Positions 16,892 through 25,554 of a stretch of 64,000 nucleotides of DNA are shown piece after piece (position 1 is the stretch's first letter; each line of letters opens with the position of its first letter). This stretch comes from Planctomycetaceae bacterium (lineage in GTDB: Bacteria; Planctomycetota; UBA1135; GCA-002686595): contig WGMC01000016.1 in assembly GCA_016125265.1 (NCBI GenBank), forward strand, positions 161,393 through 225,392, in the 5' to 3' direction. A model generated the notes under the pieces. That model made no database searches, had not been told where the DNA came from, and worked only from the letters and a program-made list of their open reading frames with translations. Made by a program: the position numbers and the translations under genes.

Positions 16892-18217
16892 ATGAGTCTC
16901 CCCGTTGCTCCCCGGACCCCCCGCCTCGCCGCCCGCCAGATCCTGACCCGCCTCGGCGCCGCGCTGCTGGCCCTGGCCTTCGGGCAGGGGCTCGCAGCCG
17001 CCGCTCCGACCGCGGCCCAGGGCGACGCGAAAAAACCCGCGCTGTCGACCAGCGTCATGCGCGACCTGACCAAGATCCTCGGGGAGTACTTCGACGCCCG
17101 ACGGGCCCAGGAGTCGGACCTCGAGGCGCGCGAGGAGCTCGACGAACTGATCGCCGACTTCGAGGGCAAACGCGGCGAGAAGCGCAACTTCCTGTCGCTC
17201 GTGCCCGAGATCGAACAGGCGATGCGCGACTCGCGCAGCTATTCCGACCGCGGTGTGTCGAAGGGCAAGATCCAGACCCGGTCGATCGATGAGAGTTTCG
17301 GCGGCAAGATCGAGTTCGCCGTGCTGGCGCCGGCCAAGTACAACCCGCGTACCGCGTGGCCGCTGATCGTATCCATTCCGGACCTCGGCGAGTCGCTCGA
17401 AGAGCACCTCAAGAACCACTGGGCCGACCCGGCGGTGCGCGAGGGCGCGATCCTGGTCGCCGTGGGCATGCCCGCCGACGAGCCCATGTGGAACACCATC
17501 GGCTCGAAGGAAAACGGCGGCGGTGTGGCGCGGGTGATGCACACGCTGCGCGAAGTGCGCGATTCGCTGAACGTCGACATCGAGCGCATCTTCCTGGCGG
17601 GCAAGGGCCGCGGCGTGGAAACGGCCATGACCATCGCCAACCTCTTCCCGGACCGTCTCGCCGGCGTGATCGGCCGCAGCGGTGACGCCGCGGAAATCGG
17701 CCCCGCGAACCTGATGAACATGGCGCTGTTCTTCGCCGGCGCGGGCGAAAAGGCGACGGCCTTCCAGAAGGCCGCCGAGGAGCAGGGGCACACGGCCGTC
17801 ACGGTGCAGGCCGACGCGGACGAGCAGGCCGTGTGGAAGTGGCTGAACGAACAACGACGCCTCGCCCACCCGACGTCCGTCACCCTCGCGCCGACGACCC
17901 GTGAAGGTGTCAAGGCCTACTGGCTCGAGATGGAGGGGATCAACATCGACGACCGCCCGACCGTGAAGGCCAAGATCGATCGCGAGACCAACACCGTGAC
18001 CATCGACGCCGAACGGGTGAGCGTGGTGCGGCTCTTCTTCAACGACGTGCTGTTCGACCTCGACAAACCGGTCAAAGTCGTCCTCAACGGCGTGACGACG
18101 GAAACCCTGGTGCAGCGCAACCTGCGCACCATGCTGAACGTCGCGTGGTTCTCCGGCGACTACGGTCGCGTGTACACGGCTGACTTGGCGTTCGACGTGC
18201 CTGGCGCGGGCAGTTGA
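16892..18217 (+). CDS. Secreted esterase-like alpha/beta-hydrolase fold protein without an obvious nucleophile
   Basis: This 441-residue precursor has a signal peptide around residues 15-40 ('LGAALLALAFGQGLAAA'). A helical region (residues 50-120) is followed by a carboxylesterase/depolymerase-like core: 'GKIEFAVLAPAKYNPRTAWPLIVSIPD' and 'EGAILVAVGMPADEPMWNTI'. The strand-turn-helix reads 'DIERIFLAGKGRGVETAM', where active hydrolases have G.S.G; here it is G-K-G-R-G, so no serine nucleophile is visible. A C-terminal beta-rich domain ('TREGVKAYWLEMEGINI') follows. It may be a non-catalytic binding protein. The last bases overlap the next gene's TTG start. Confidence 0.65.
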   Translation: MSLPVAPRTPRLAARQILTRLGAALLALAFGQGLAAAAPTAAQGDAKKPALSTSVMRDLTKILGEYFDARRAQESDLEAREELDELIADFEGKRGEKRNFLSLVPEIEQAMRDSRSYSDRGVSKGKIQTRSIDESFGGKIEFAVLAPAKYNPRTAWPLIVSIPDLGESLEEHLKNHWADPAVREGAILVAVGMPADEPMWNTIGSKENGGGVARVMHTLREVRDSLNVDIERIFLAGKGRGVETAMTIANLFPDRLAGVIGRSGDAAEIGPANLMNMALFFAGAGEKATAFQKAAEEQGHTAVTVQADADEQAVWKWLNEQRRLAHPTSVTLAPTTREGVKAYWLEMEGINIDDRPTVKAKIDRETNTVTIDAERVSVVRLFFNDVLFDLDKPVKVVLNGVTTETLVQRNLRTMLNVAWFSGDYGRVYTADLAFDVPGAGS

Positions 18218-19926
18218 GCGCCCGCGGGCCCAGAGTGACGACGACGGGCGCGACGAACTCCGGCGAGACCATGGCGGCCACCGACGACACGGCCGCCCCC
18301 CTCGCACCCGCGCACGAGCGCGGGGCGCCAGCCGCCCTCGTGCTGGCGGCGGCCGCCGCCGGTGGACTGTCGGTGATGTCGGTGGAACTGGCCGCGGTGC
18401 GCCTCCTGGCTCCGTGGTTCGGCACGAGCCAAACCGTCTGGACCAACGTGATCGGCGTGGTGCTGCTGGCCCTCGCCACCGGGTACCTCCTCGGCGCGCG
18501 GCTCGCGCAGGGACCCGCGCCAGCCCGGCGCTTGGGTTGGCTGCTCACGGCGTCCGCGGTGGCGGTGGCGTTCCTGCCGCACGGCACGTCCGCGCTGGGC
18601 GCCGCGTTGGTGCCCGCGGAGCTGACGCTCGAGCAGATCGCGGGACTCGTGCAACTCGGCAGCCTCGGCGCTGCGCTCGCGCTCTTCCTCGTGCCGGCGA
18701 CGCTGCTCGGGGCGGCGGGCCCCCTCGCCGTCGAGTCGCTGCAGCGGCGGCGCGGAGGGCATGCGGGCACGGCCGGCGGCCACGTGCTCGCCGCGTCCAC
18801 GACGGCCAGTTTGGTCGGTGCCTTCGGCACGAGCCACGTGGCCCTGCCGTACCTCGGCCTGGTGGGCACGTTCGCGGCCTCCGCGGGCCTGCTCGCCGCG
18901 GGCGGTCTCTTGCTGCTGCTGCGCACGGGTTCGAATCGTGCCGCGGCGTGGGCGGCGTTGGTGACGCCGCTCAGCGTGGGTGGAGCGCTCCTCGCGGAGG
19001 CCGCGCCGACCCGCCTGGCCGAGGGCCGCCGGCTGCTCGAACAAGTCGAGTCGCCGTACCAGCGGGTACTCGCGGTGGAGGAGGGGGAGGGCGAGAACCT
19101 CCGGCGCTTCTTGCAGGTGAACGAGGGCGCCGACTCGTTCCAGTCCGTGTGGCAACCAAATCCGGGGCTGCTCGGCGAGGGGTTCTACTACGACGACTTC
19201 GCGCTGCCGGCCCACTGGAGCGCCCTCGAGGACCCAGCGCCGCGCACGTGGCGCGTGGCCGTGCTCGGGCTCGGCGCGGGCACGGCGTGGCGCGTGATCG
19301 AGGGCGCGAGCCCTGCGGGTTTCGAGCTCTTCGGCCTCGGCGCCGAGATCGATCCCGCGGTGGTCGAACTCGGGCGGCGCTGGTTTGATTTGGCGCCCCC
19401 GGGGGATCCGCGGCGCGTGGTTCTCGACGGTGTCGACGGGCGCCTCTTGCTGCGCCTCGCGGGCGCCGACTTCGACCTCGTGATCGTCGACGCCTACGCC
19501 AACCAACACCAGTTGCCGCCTCACCTCGTGACGGCGGAGTTCTTTGCGGAAGTCCGCGAGCGACTCGCACCGGGCGGCTGGGTGGCCCTCAACTTGGGCT
19601 GCTTCGATCTCGACGATCCGCTCCTGCCCGCGGTGGGGGAGACACTCGCCCACGCGTTCCAGAGCCCCGTGCTCGCCCTCGCCGTGCCGCTCGCGCGCAA
19701 CGCCGTGCTCTTCGCGCGGCGCGACGGCCCGCTGCCCGACCCGACCGCGGCGCCCGACGGTTTGGAACCGGGGCCGCTGCGTGCACGCCTGGAGAAGGCA
19801 CGGCTGCCCGGCGCCCATCGTGTGATCGCCGTGCCCCGGGCCGCGCCGCTGCGCGACGGATTCGGCCCACTCGAGCCGCTGGAGCGGGCCTCGCTCGCCT
19901 ACGGCCGCCGCCGCGGAGGCCCCTGA
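18214..19926 (+). CDS. Membrane-fused spermidine synthase-like protein
   Basis: This 570-residue protein starts at a TTG overlapping the upstream stop (TTGA); ATG 18271 is an alternative. Residues about 40-265 hold roughly seven or eight membrane helices, beginning 'GGLSVMSVELAAVRLLAPWFGTSQTVW', the typical opening of spermidine-synthase membrane domains. The soluble C-terminal half has a Rossmann methyltransferase-like core: 'WRVAVLGLGAGTAWRVI', 'LFGLGAEIDPAVVELGRRWF', 'DFDLVIVDAYANQHQLPPHL' (the D-A-Y region) and 'LAPGGWVALNLG'. Polyamine synthesis is inferred only from family resemblance. The substrate of these membrane-fused forms is usually unknown. Confidence 0.8.
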   Translation: MSARGPRVTTTGATNSGETMAATDDTAAPLAPAHERGAPAALVLAAAAAGGLSVMSVELAAVRLLAPWFGTSQTVWTNVIGVVLLALATGYLLGARLAQGPAPARRLGWLLTASAVAVAFLPHGTSALGAALVPAELTLEQIAGLVQLGSLGAALALFLVPATLLGAAGPLAVESLQRRRGGHAGTAGGHVLAASTTASLVGAFGTSHVALPYLGLVGTFAASAGLLAAGGLLLLLRTGSNRAAAWAALVTPLSVGGALLAEAAPTRLAEGRRLLEQVESPYQRVLAVEEGEGENLRRFLQVNEGADSFQSVWQPNPGLLGEGFYYDDFALPAHWSALEDPAPRTWRVAVLGLGAGTAWRVIEGASPAGFELFGLGAEIDPAVVELGRRWFDLAPPGDPRRVVLDGVDGRLLLRLAGADFDLVIVDAYANQHQLPPHLVTAEFFAEVRERLAPGGWVALNLGCFDLDDPLLPAVGETLAHAFQSPVLALAVPLARNAVLFARRDGPLPDPTAAPDGLEPGPLRARLEKARLPGAHRVIAVPRAAPLRDGFGPLEPLERASLAYGRRRGGP

Positions 19927-19927
19927 G

Positions 19928-19957
19928 CCACAAGCCCGTGAACCACGAGCCCGCAAG
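19928..19957 (+). repeat. Two tandem 15-bp units before a small TPR-like gene
   Basis: CCACAAGCCCGTGAA (19928-19942) is followed by CCACGAGCCCGCAAG (19943-19957), matching at 12 of 15 positions. They fill the short gap before the gene starting at 19971. Confidence 0.6.
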
Positions 19958-19970
19958 AAGCAGCCACGCG

Positions 19971-20525
19971 ATGCAACTCGCCGCCCTGGTGTTGTTCGTC
20001 GGCGCGGCACACGGCGCGCAGGACGTCCCCGACGCCGAGGCGGCGCTTCGTGCGGCGTGGGCGGAGCTCAACGACGGCCGGTTCGTCGGTGCGCTGGAGC
20101 GCGCGGAGCAAGTGCCCGCGGGCGCGCCCCGGTGCGAACTCGAAGCCGAGGCCCTGTACCTGGGCCGCCGCTTCGAGGCCGCCCGCGCCGCGGCGCGAGC
20201 GGGGCTGGCCGCGAACCCGGACCAGCCCAGGCTCGCCCTGCGCGCGCTGCAGGCATCCCTGTGGCTCGGAAGCGCCGCGTCGGCCAGGAACGACCACGCG
20301 GCGCTGGAGCGCGCCGTGGACCGCGCCGTGGAGCCCGAGCACCGCGAGGCCTGGCAGGCGCTCGGCCGCCAACACGGGGCCGAGATCGAGGCCCTCGAAC
20401 GGCGTGGGCAATCGCTCGAACACGCGCGGCGGCGCGTGGCGTGGTTGGTGGGGGTGCTGGGGCCGGTTGCGCTCGCGCTGCTCGGCCTTGCGCTCCGCGC
20501 TTCGCTCGCCGGGCGCGCGCGGTGA
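19971..20525 (+). CDS. Small TPR-like protein with signal sequence and C-terminal membrane helix
   Basis: This protein of about 184 residues has a hydrophobic start (MQLAALVLFVGAAHGAQ), probably a cleaved signal. A helical Ala/Glu/Arg-rich middle shows TPR-like spacing ('ALYLGRRFEAARAAARAGLAANPDQPRLALRAL'). A final hydrophobic helix ('VAWLVGVLGPVALALLGLAL') lies near residues 155-175. ATG 19971 gives the cleaner signal peptide; GTG 19938 would add 11 residues encoded by a tandem repeat. It follows the spermidine-synthase-like gene by 44 bases and may share its transcript. No function can be assigned. Confidence 0.6.
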   Translation: MQLAALVLFVGAAHGAQDVPDAEAALRAAWAELNDGRFVGALERAEQVPAGAPRCELEAEALYLGRRFEAARAAARAGLAANPDQPRLALRALQASLWLGSAASARNDHAALERAVDRAVEPEHREAWQALGRQHGAEIEALERRGQSLEHARRRVAWLVGVLGPVALALLGLALRASLAGRAR

Positions 20526-20577
20526 CTGCTGCACGCGCGGTGACTGCTGCGCGGGCTGGGACTGCCGCGCTCACTGC
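20517..20577 (+). repeat. Imperfect tandem repeat (about 18-20 bp) between convergent genes
   Basis: Two close copies of GCGCGGTGACTGCTGC are followed by a degenerate third. They span the last codons of the plus-strand gene, the 45-base gap and the last codons of the convergent HEAT gene. Confidence 0.6.
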
Positions 20578-22733
20578 AGGAGGTTGAGCAATCCGCCGCC
20601 GACGAGCAGCGCCGTGGGGCTGTGGCTGCTCGACACCGCCGACACGAGGGCGGCCTGGGAGAACAGGGTCGGAGGCGCGCCGCCGCCGGCGGTGATGCAA
20701 TCCGCGAGCACCTGCGCGAATCCGACGGCCCTGGGGTCCGCGATGGCGCCGAGCGCCCGGCACAGCGTTCCGCGCAACGACGCGCCCGTGGACGACTGGG
20801 TCAGGCTCTCGAGCAGCGCGTCGACGGCCTGGGGCTCGCCGATCGCGCCCAGCGCCGTGGCGTAAGCCTGCAACTGCTGGGGCTGCAGCCCGGGCAACTG
20901 CGCCACGAGTTCCGCGGCGAAGGCGTGGTCGCCGATGAGCGCGAGCGCCTCGGTGGCGGCGCGCAGTTCGCGGGGTTTCTGGGCCGATTCGAGCGCAAAC
21001 TCGCGCAGCAGGTTGCGGCTCGACGACTCGCCGAGCAGCCCCATGGCCAGGGCCACTTGGCAGCGCTCCCACCCCTTGGGCACGCTGGCGAAGGTCTCGT
21101 GCACGAGGGCGGTGTGGCGCACGTCGCCCGCGAGTGCGATGGCGACGGCGGCGGCGACCTGGTCCTCGGGGGCGCGGGCCGAGGCCAGCGCCTTGCCGAG
21201 GGCGTCGCTCCACGATTCGGGGACCGGCTGGCCCTGCTCGCGGAGTCCGCGCACGGCGAGCGCGAGGGCCGTCGCGGAGAACGCGCGGGTGGGTGAGCGA
21301 CCGCGCTCCAGATCGGACAGGAGCACCGCCGCCAACGCATCGCGATGCCGCCACGGATTGGCGCCCTCACCCGGCCGCGCGGCGACCCGACCGATGGCGA
21401 GCAGCGCCTCGTGGCGGGTGCCCAACTCGCTGACCGACGCGAGGTCGAGGAGCGCCGCACGCACCCGCGCGTCGAGGGGATCGTCGTCTGCGTCGCCGAG
21501 CGTACCGAGGGCGAGTGCGAGGGACGCGGTGAAGTCGCCGCCGTCGCGCCGCCCGCGGGGCATCGCCGCGAGCACGGACTCGGCCCACCAGGACTTCAGC
21601 TCCTCGCGCCGCCCGTCGGGCAGATCGGCGCCCATGCGCGCCAGTGCCAGCGGTACCAGCGAACGCACGTCGAGGCGCGACGTGCGCCGCGCGCCGAGCA
21701 GCTCCTCGAGCCTCCGGAGCACCGCCACGCGCGACGAGCTGACCGGTTCGGGTACACCGCCGGGATCGCGCACGACCCAGGTCTCGAGGGGCACGAGTCC
21801 CATGGCCAACACACACGCGGTCGCCGTATCCGAGTGGCTTCGGTCGAGGGAATCCAGTGTCCGTGACAGGGACGCCACGGCGAAGCGCCGCACGTCCTCG
21901 CGCGCACTGGCGCGGGCGACGAGCCCGATGCCATAGGCAGCGTAGGCGCGCATCCGCTGCGGCACCTCGCCGCCCGCGAGTTTGCGCCCCGCATCCGCAT
22001 CGGCGAGCAGGTGCTGCAGCGTGCCGAGCACCTCCTCGCGCGACGAGGCGCCGAGGGCGATCGCGGCAGCCTCCGCGACCAGTTGGTTGGACGCGCGCAG
22101 TTGCGTCTCGATGCTCCGCTGCACCGGTCGGAACTCCGCCGCAGTCAGGCTCGGCGCGAGGCGGCCGAGGGCGAGCAGCGCCTCGATCACCGCGTCCGGA
22201 CCCCCGCTGCGATCGAGTTCGGCCAAGAGAGCGGGCAGGATGCGCGTGGCGACGACCTCGCGCCGCACCTCGCGGGCCGCGGGCGGACGTGCGTCGCTGG
22301 CGTCCTGGCCAAGGAAGAAGTCGGCGCTGCCCGTGGTGGTGCCGCCGCGGCGCACGGCGGTCTTCACACGCAGGAAGTCGCCCTTGTAGAGCTCCCACCA
22401 CGTCACCCAGGGGTGTTTGGACGGCCCCAGGTCCGGCCCCGCGGTCGGGAGGCCGCTGACCGTGCCCCCGCCCGGCAACTGGGGCGGCGTGGAGGCGGGC
22501 GCGGGCACCACGGGCCCCGCCGTGCCGCCAGTACCGGGCTCGGGAGTTTTGCCGGTGGGCTCGGGAGGGGGGGGCGGGTTGCGGTCGCCCTGGCCGAGGA
22601 CGGGCGCCGTGATGGGCGCCGCGACGGGCGCCGCCGCAAAGGCACCGGCCGGAGTGGCGAGGACCCCCAATGCCAGGCCCAGCCCCAGGCCGAGGCCCCG
22701 AACCAGTCCCGCCGGATTGCGCCAGTGCTCCAT
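20571..22733 (-). CDS. Secreted HEAT-repeat protein (first of three consecutive related genes)
   Basis: This 720-residue precursor has a signal peptide at residues 8-33 ('LVRGLGLGLGLALGVLATPAGAFA') and a Pro/Gly-rich linker to about residue 105. A conserved entry block 'WVTWWELYKGDFLRVK' then 'TTTGSADFFLGQD' is shared with the two genes that follow on the same strand. From about residue 150 to the end it is a HEAT solenoid: 'AVIEALLALGRLAPSLT', 'ALALGTLGDADDDPLDARVRAALLDL', 'QAYATALGAIGEPQAVDALLESL'. It ends in 'ALLVGGGLLNLL', similar to the 'GILNIL' ending of its paralogues. No catalytic residues are evident. Probable role: cell-envelope scaffold, by inference from the fold. Confidence 0.8.
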   Translation of the reverse strand: MEHWRNPAGLVRGLGLGLGLALGVLATPAGAFAAAPVAAPITAPVLGQGDRNPPPPPEPTGKTPEPGTGGTAGPVVPAPASTPPQLPGGGTVSGLPTAGPDLGPSKHPWVTWWELYKGDFLRVKTAVRRGGTTTGSADFFLGQDASDARPPAAREVRREVVATRILPALLAELDRSGGPDAVIEALLALGRLAPSLTAAEFRPVQRSIETQLRASNQLVAEAAAIALGASSREEVLGTLQHLLADADAGRKLAGGEVPQRMRAYAAYGIGLVARASAREDVRRFAVASLSRTLDSLDRSHSDTATACVLAMGLVPLETWVVRDPGGVPEPVSSSRVAVLRRLEELLGARRTSRLDVRSLVPLALARMGADLPDGRREELKSWWAESVLAAMPRGRRDGGDFTASLALALGTLGDADDDPLDARVRAALLDLASVSELGTRHEALLAIGRVAARPGEGANPWRHRDALAAVLLSDLERGRSPTRAFSATALALAVRGLREQGQPVPESWSDALGKALASARAPEDQVAAAVAIALAGDVRHTALVHETFASVPKGWERCQVALAMGLLGESSSRNLLREFALESAQKPRELRAATEALALIGDHAFAAELVAQLPGLQPQQLQAYATALGAIGEPQAVDALLESLTQSSTGASLRGTLCRALGAIADPRAVGFAQVLADCITAGGGAPPTLFSQAALVSAVSSSHSPTALLVGGGLLNLLQ

Positions 22734-23040
22734 CCCACGTGAGCCTAGCAAGAACCGTTCCCGCGCCGACCGGGCCGACCCGAAGCGCCCGACGGGGGCG
22801 GGAAAGCCCTTCCTGCGCGGCGAGCGGGCACCCGCAGGGTATTTCCAAGGGGTCGAGGAAACGCGCGGATCGCCGCGCCCCCCTCCCGAGCGCTTCGGCA
22901 CGTTCGCTTCCGCACAGGTCGGCGGGGGACCCGGGCAGCCGCCTCGGGGCCCGAATGACCGGCGGGGCCGCCTCGACGTGTCGCGGTGGCCCCGCCTTTG
23001 CCCGAATCGACCTCGGGAGCCGATCCGCGCGGAGAGTCTA
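22734..23040 (-). other. 307-base spacer between two HEAT-repeat genes
   Basis: No gene is supported here. Near its left end lies the TAGGCT hexamer listed separately. The rest is GC-rich, non-repetitive and without a clear hairpin. Confidence 0.6.
22742..22747 (-). promoter_or_regulatory. Candidate extended -10 (TGC-TAGGCT) of the HEAT gene at 20571-22733
   Basis: Read on the minus strand, TGCTAGGCT has both the TGn extension and a TAGGCT hexamer, and ends 8 bases before the ATG. The mRNA would be leaderless or nearly so. Confidence 0.45.
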
Positions 23041-25185
23041 TCAAAGGATGTTGAGGATGCCCGTGCCGCCCTGGTCGTTCAGGGTCGAGGTCGACGCGCG
23101 GTAGTTCAGGTCCTCGCCGATCTTGGAGTTCCAAGGCAGCTTCTCCTTGTCGGCCACGATGCCGAGCGCCACGGCGGCGAATCCGCGGGCCAAGTCCGTG
23201 AGGGACTCGTTCTTCAGCATGTCGACCAGCGGCTCCACCGAACGGCGGTCGCCGATGAAACCCAGCGCCGAGCTGATCGAGGCCTGGGCGGCAAGGCCCT
23301 TGGACTCGGCCAACATCTCGACGAGGTCGGGCACGACATCCCGGTCGCCCAGGAGACCCAGCGCGATGGCCGCCTGCTTCAAGAGGTCGGGGCGGTACGC
23401 CGACTCCTTCACGAGCTCCTGGATGCGCTCCTTGGCCTCGTTCACACGGGACATGCCGAGGGCCACGGCCACGTAGCCGCGGGGTTCATCCGCGGCCGTC
23501 TTGTCGAGCAGTTCGAGGAGCCTGCCGCGGAAACCCACTTCCTGGGTCATACCCGCCGCGATGGCAAACGCACCGACGTTGCTCTCGTTCCTCGCGCCGC
23601 GCAGCTTCTCGGCCAACGCGTTGTAGAGCGGTCGTGGCAGCGTCTGGTTGCCGGTCTCGTGCAACGCGTGTCCGAGCACTCCCACCGCGAGGCCGGCGAA
23701 GTCCTGCTGGTTGCCGCTGGCCGAGGCCAGTTCGTTGAGCAGGTACTCCTCGATCTCCGCGAAACCCGCATCGGCACTCGCCGCATCCACCGCGGCGGCG
23801 TCCGTACGCGCGCCGATCTTGCCGAGCGCGATCAGGGCGAAGTTCTTGACCTGCTGCGTGGCGTCCTTCGACGCGTCGAAGAGGGCCTTGCGAATCTCCC
23901 GGTCGGTCTTCGAGTCGCCGCGGTTTCCGATCAGTCCCATGGCGAGCGCGATGCTCGCGCGGATCTCCTGTTCGGCGCCGCCCGCACGCAGCGCGGTCAA
24001 CATCTCCTTCACCGCATGGACGCGCAGGCCGGAGGACTTCGTGTCGCCACCGGCGGCGGCGAGGCCGGTCAGGAGACGCCCCACCGCGGTCGGCGCGTGC
24101 GCGCGCACCAGGTGGGGTCGGTTGCTGTCGAGGTAGTCGAGCACAAAGACGATCTGCTCCTCGCGGGACGTCGGAATCGCAACCTTCTCCGGCAGCCCCG
24201 ACACCAGCGGTCGGCTCTCGAGCGGCACCAACCCCATGGCGATCATGGCCGCCACGGAAATGTCGGGCAGCGCTTCGCGGTCGCCGGAGAGCACCGCGGC
24301 GAGGGCAGCCACGATCTTCTTGCGGCTCCTCTCCACTTCGACCTGGGCCGCGGGATCGGCCTTGGCGTCGAGCCGCGAACCGACGAGAGCCAGACCGTAG
24401 GCCGCGAACGCGCGGGTGCGTTGGTCCACCGTCGAAGTGCCGAGCGCTTCGCGGCCGAGCGCCCCATCGCGCATCAACTCGATCAGGAGGTCGATCTCGG
24501 AGGGGTGGGCCAGGATGCCGAGGGCGACCGCCGCGGTCTCCCGAACTTCTTGGGAGGGACTCTTCAGGAACTCGCGGATGGTGTCGGCACACGCTGAGTG
24601 TCCGTTCGGCGGGCTCTCCCCGGGCGGGTCTCCGATCTTCGCCAAGGCGATCATCGCCCCGGTGAGGATGTCGGGGTTCGATTCGTCCTTCAGCGCCTCG
24701 CGCAGCGCGGGGACGATCACTTCGAAGACCTGCTTGGGATCCGTACGGAACGTGTCCTTGGCGCGGTCCTGTTGCCCCGGGCCGAGGAAGAAGTCCGAAG
24801 CGCCGGTAGTGACCTCACCGCCCGCGAGGCTCAGTTTGAGGTTCAGGTAGCGGTCCTTGTTGAACTCCCACCAGTAGGACCACACGTCGAGGTCCGGGCC
24901 GCCGGTGTCGCCGCCGCGGCCCGTGGTGGCGCCACCGCCGGTGGGCCCACCGCGGCCGCCGGGATTCGTCACAGGTCCACCGCGGCTTGGGCCACCCGTG
25001 TCGGGAGCGCCCGTTCCCGGCGTACCCGAGGTCGGTCCGGTGGGCGTGCCACCGCCGCCGCCGCCGCCCGCCCCGGGAGGGTTCGTGTCGCCGGGCCCAC
25101 GGTACGTGCCGCCGTGACCGGATACGTCGCCGGCCCACAGGCTGGTGCCCGCGACCAATGCGACCGCAAAGATCAGCTTCTTCAT
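23041..25185 (-). CDS. Secreted HEAT-repeat protein (paralogue 2)
   Basis: This 714-residue precursor has a signal peptide (MKKLIFAVALVAGTSLWAG) followed by 'GHGGTYRGPGD' and a Gly/Pro/Thr-rich linker to about residue 95. Next is the family entry block 'YWWEFNKDRYLNLK' and 'TTGASDFFLGPGQQ'. The rest is a long HEAT solenoid with very regular helices: 'ILTGAMIALAKIGDP', 'VRETAAVALGILAHPSEIDLL', 'DISVAAMIAMGLVPLES', 'LLKQAAIALGLLGDRDVVPDL'. It ends 'NDQGGTGILNIL'. The N-terminus, helix register and C-terminus match the next gene, so the two arose by tandem duplication. An envelope protein without an enzymatic signature; function unknown. Confidence 0.85.
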   Translation of the reverse strand: MKKLIFAVALVAGTSLWAGDVSGHGGTYRGPGDTNPPGAGGGGGGGTPTGPTSGTPGTGAPDTGGPSRGGPVTNPGGRGGPTGGGATTGRGGDTGGPDLDVWSYWWEFNKDRYLNLKLSLAGGEVTTGASDFFLGPGQQDRAKDTFRTDPKQVFEVIVPALREALKDESNPDILTGAMIALAKIGDPPGESPPNGHSACADTIREFLKSPSQEVRETAAVALGILAHPSEIDLLIELMRDGALGREALGTSTVDQRTRAFAAYGLALVGSRLDAKADPAAQVEVERSRKKIVAALAAVLSGDREALPDISVAAMIAMGLVPLESRPLVSGLPEKVAIPTSREEQIVFVLDYLDSNRPHLVRAHAPTAVGRLLTGLAAAGGDTKSSGLRVHAVKEMLTALRAGGAEQEIRASIALAMGLIGNRGDSKTDREIRKALFDASKDATQQVKNFALIALGKIGARTDAAAVDAASADAGFAEIEEYLLNELASASGNQQDFAGLAVGVLGHALHETGNQTLPRPLYNALAEKLRGARNESNVGAFAIAAGMTQEVGFRGRLLELLDKTAADEPRGYVAVALGMSRVNEAKERIQELVKESAYRPDLLKQAAIALGLLGDRDVVPDLVEMLAESKGLAAQASISSALGFIGDRRSVEPLVDMLKNESLTDLARGFAAVALGIVADKEKLPWNSKIGEDLNYRASTSTLNDQGGTGILNIL

Positions 25186-25554
25186 CGTTTGGAAGTGGCA
25201 GATGGGAAACGCGTGCCGGGGTCTGCCAGGACCCGGTGCCAACGATGGGGGCGTTGCCGCATCGTTGGAACGCAATCACCATGCCAACTCCTCACGTCGC
25301 GCCCGAAGGAGCGCCACGGCCCAGAGGAGCGCTCGAAACGACGAACGGCGGCGCGCTTCACGTTCCCCTTCCGTGACGTCGCGACGCAGAGCGGAGCAAG
25401 GCGCACGATCCGAGGTGCGCGAAGACGAGCCGACACGTGCGCGCCGTCGTTCGTTTCGCGCCGCAGCAATGCAGCAGGGGGCGCCGCGATCGTTCGCGGC
25501 GCCCCCTGCTTCGCCCGGGCCGGCCCTAGGAGCCGACCCGCGCTCGGAAGTGCA
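25186..25554 (-). other. 369-base spacer upstream of HEAT paralogue 2
   Basis: It holds the conserved 5'-UTR hairpin at 25215-25236 and no gene. Downstream of HEAT paralogue 3, around 25480-25505, an inverted repeat of GGGGGCGCCGCGA and its complement surrounds a short loop and could act as a terminator-like hairpin, although no T-run follows. Confidence 0.55.
25215..25236 (-). promoter_or_regulatory. Conserved 5'-UTR hairpin of HEAT paralogue 2
   Basis: The 22 bases at 25215-25236 are identical to 27705-27726 upstream of paralogue 3. On the coding strand they form a stem CCGGGTC / GACCCCGG with one bulged C and the loop CTGGCA. The hairpin sits 29 bases before the ATG. The surrounding leader is not conserved, so selection or recent copying is suggested. 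Confidence 0.5.
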
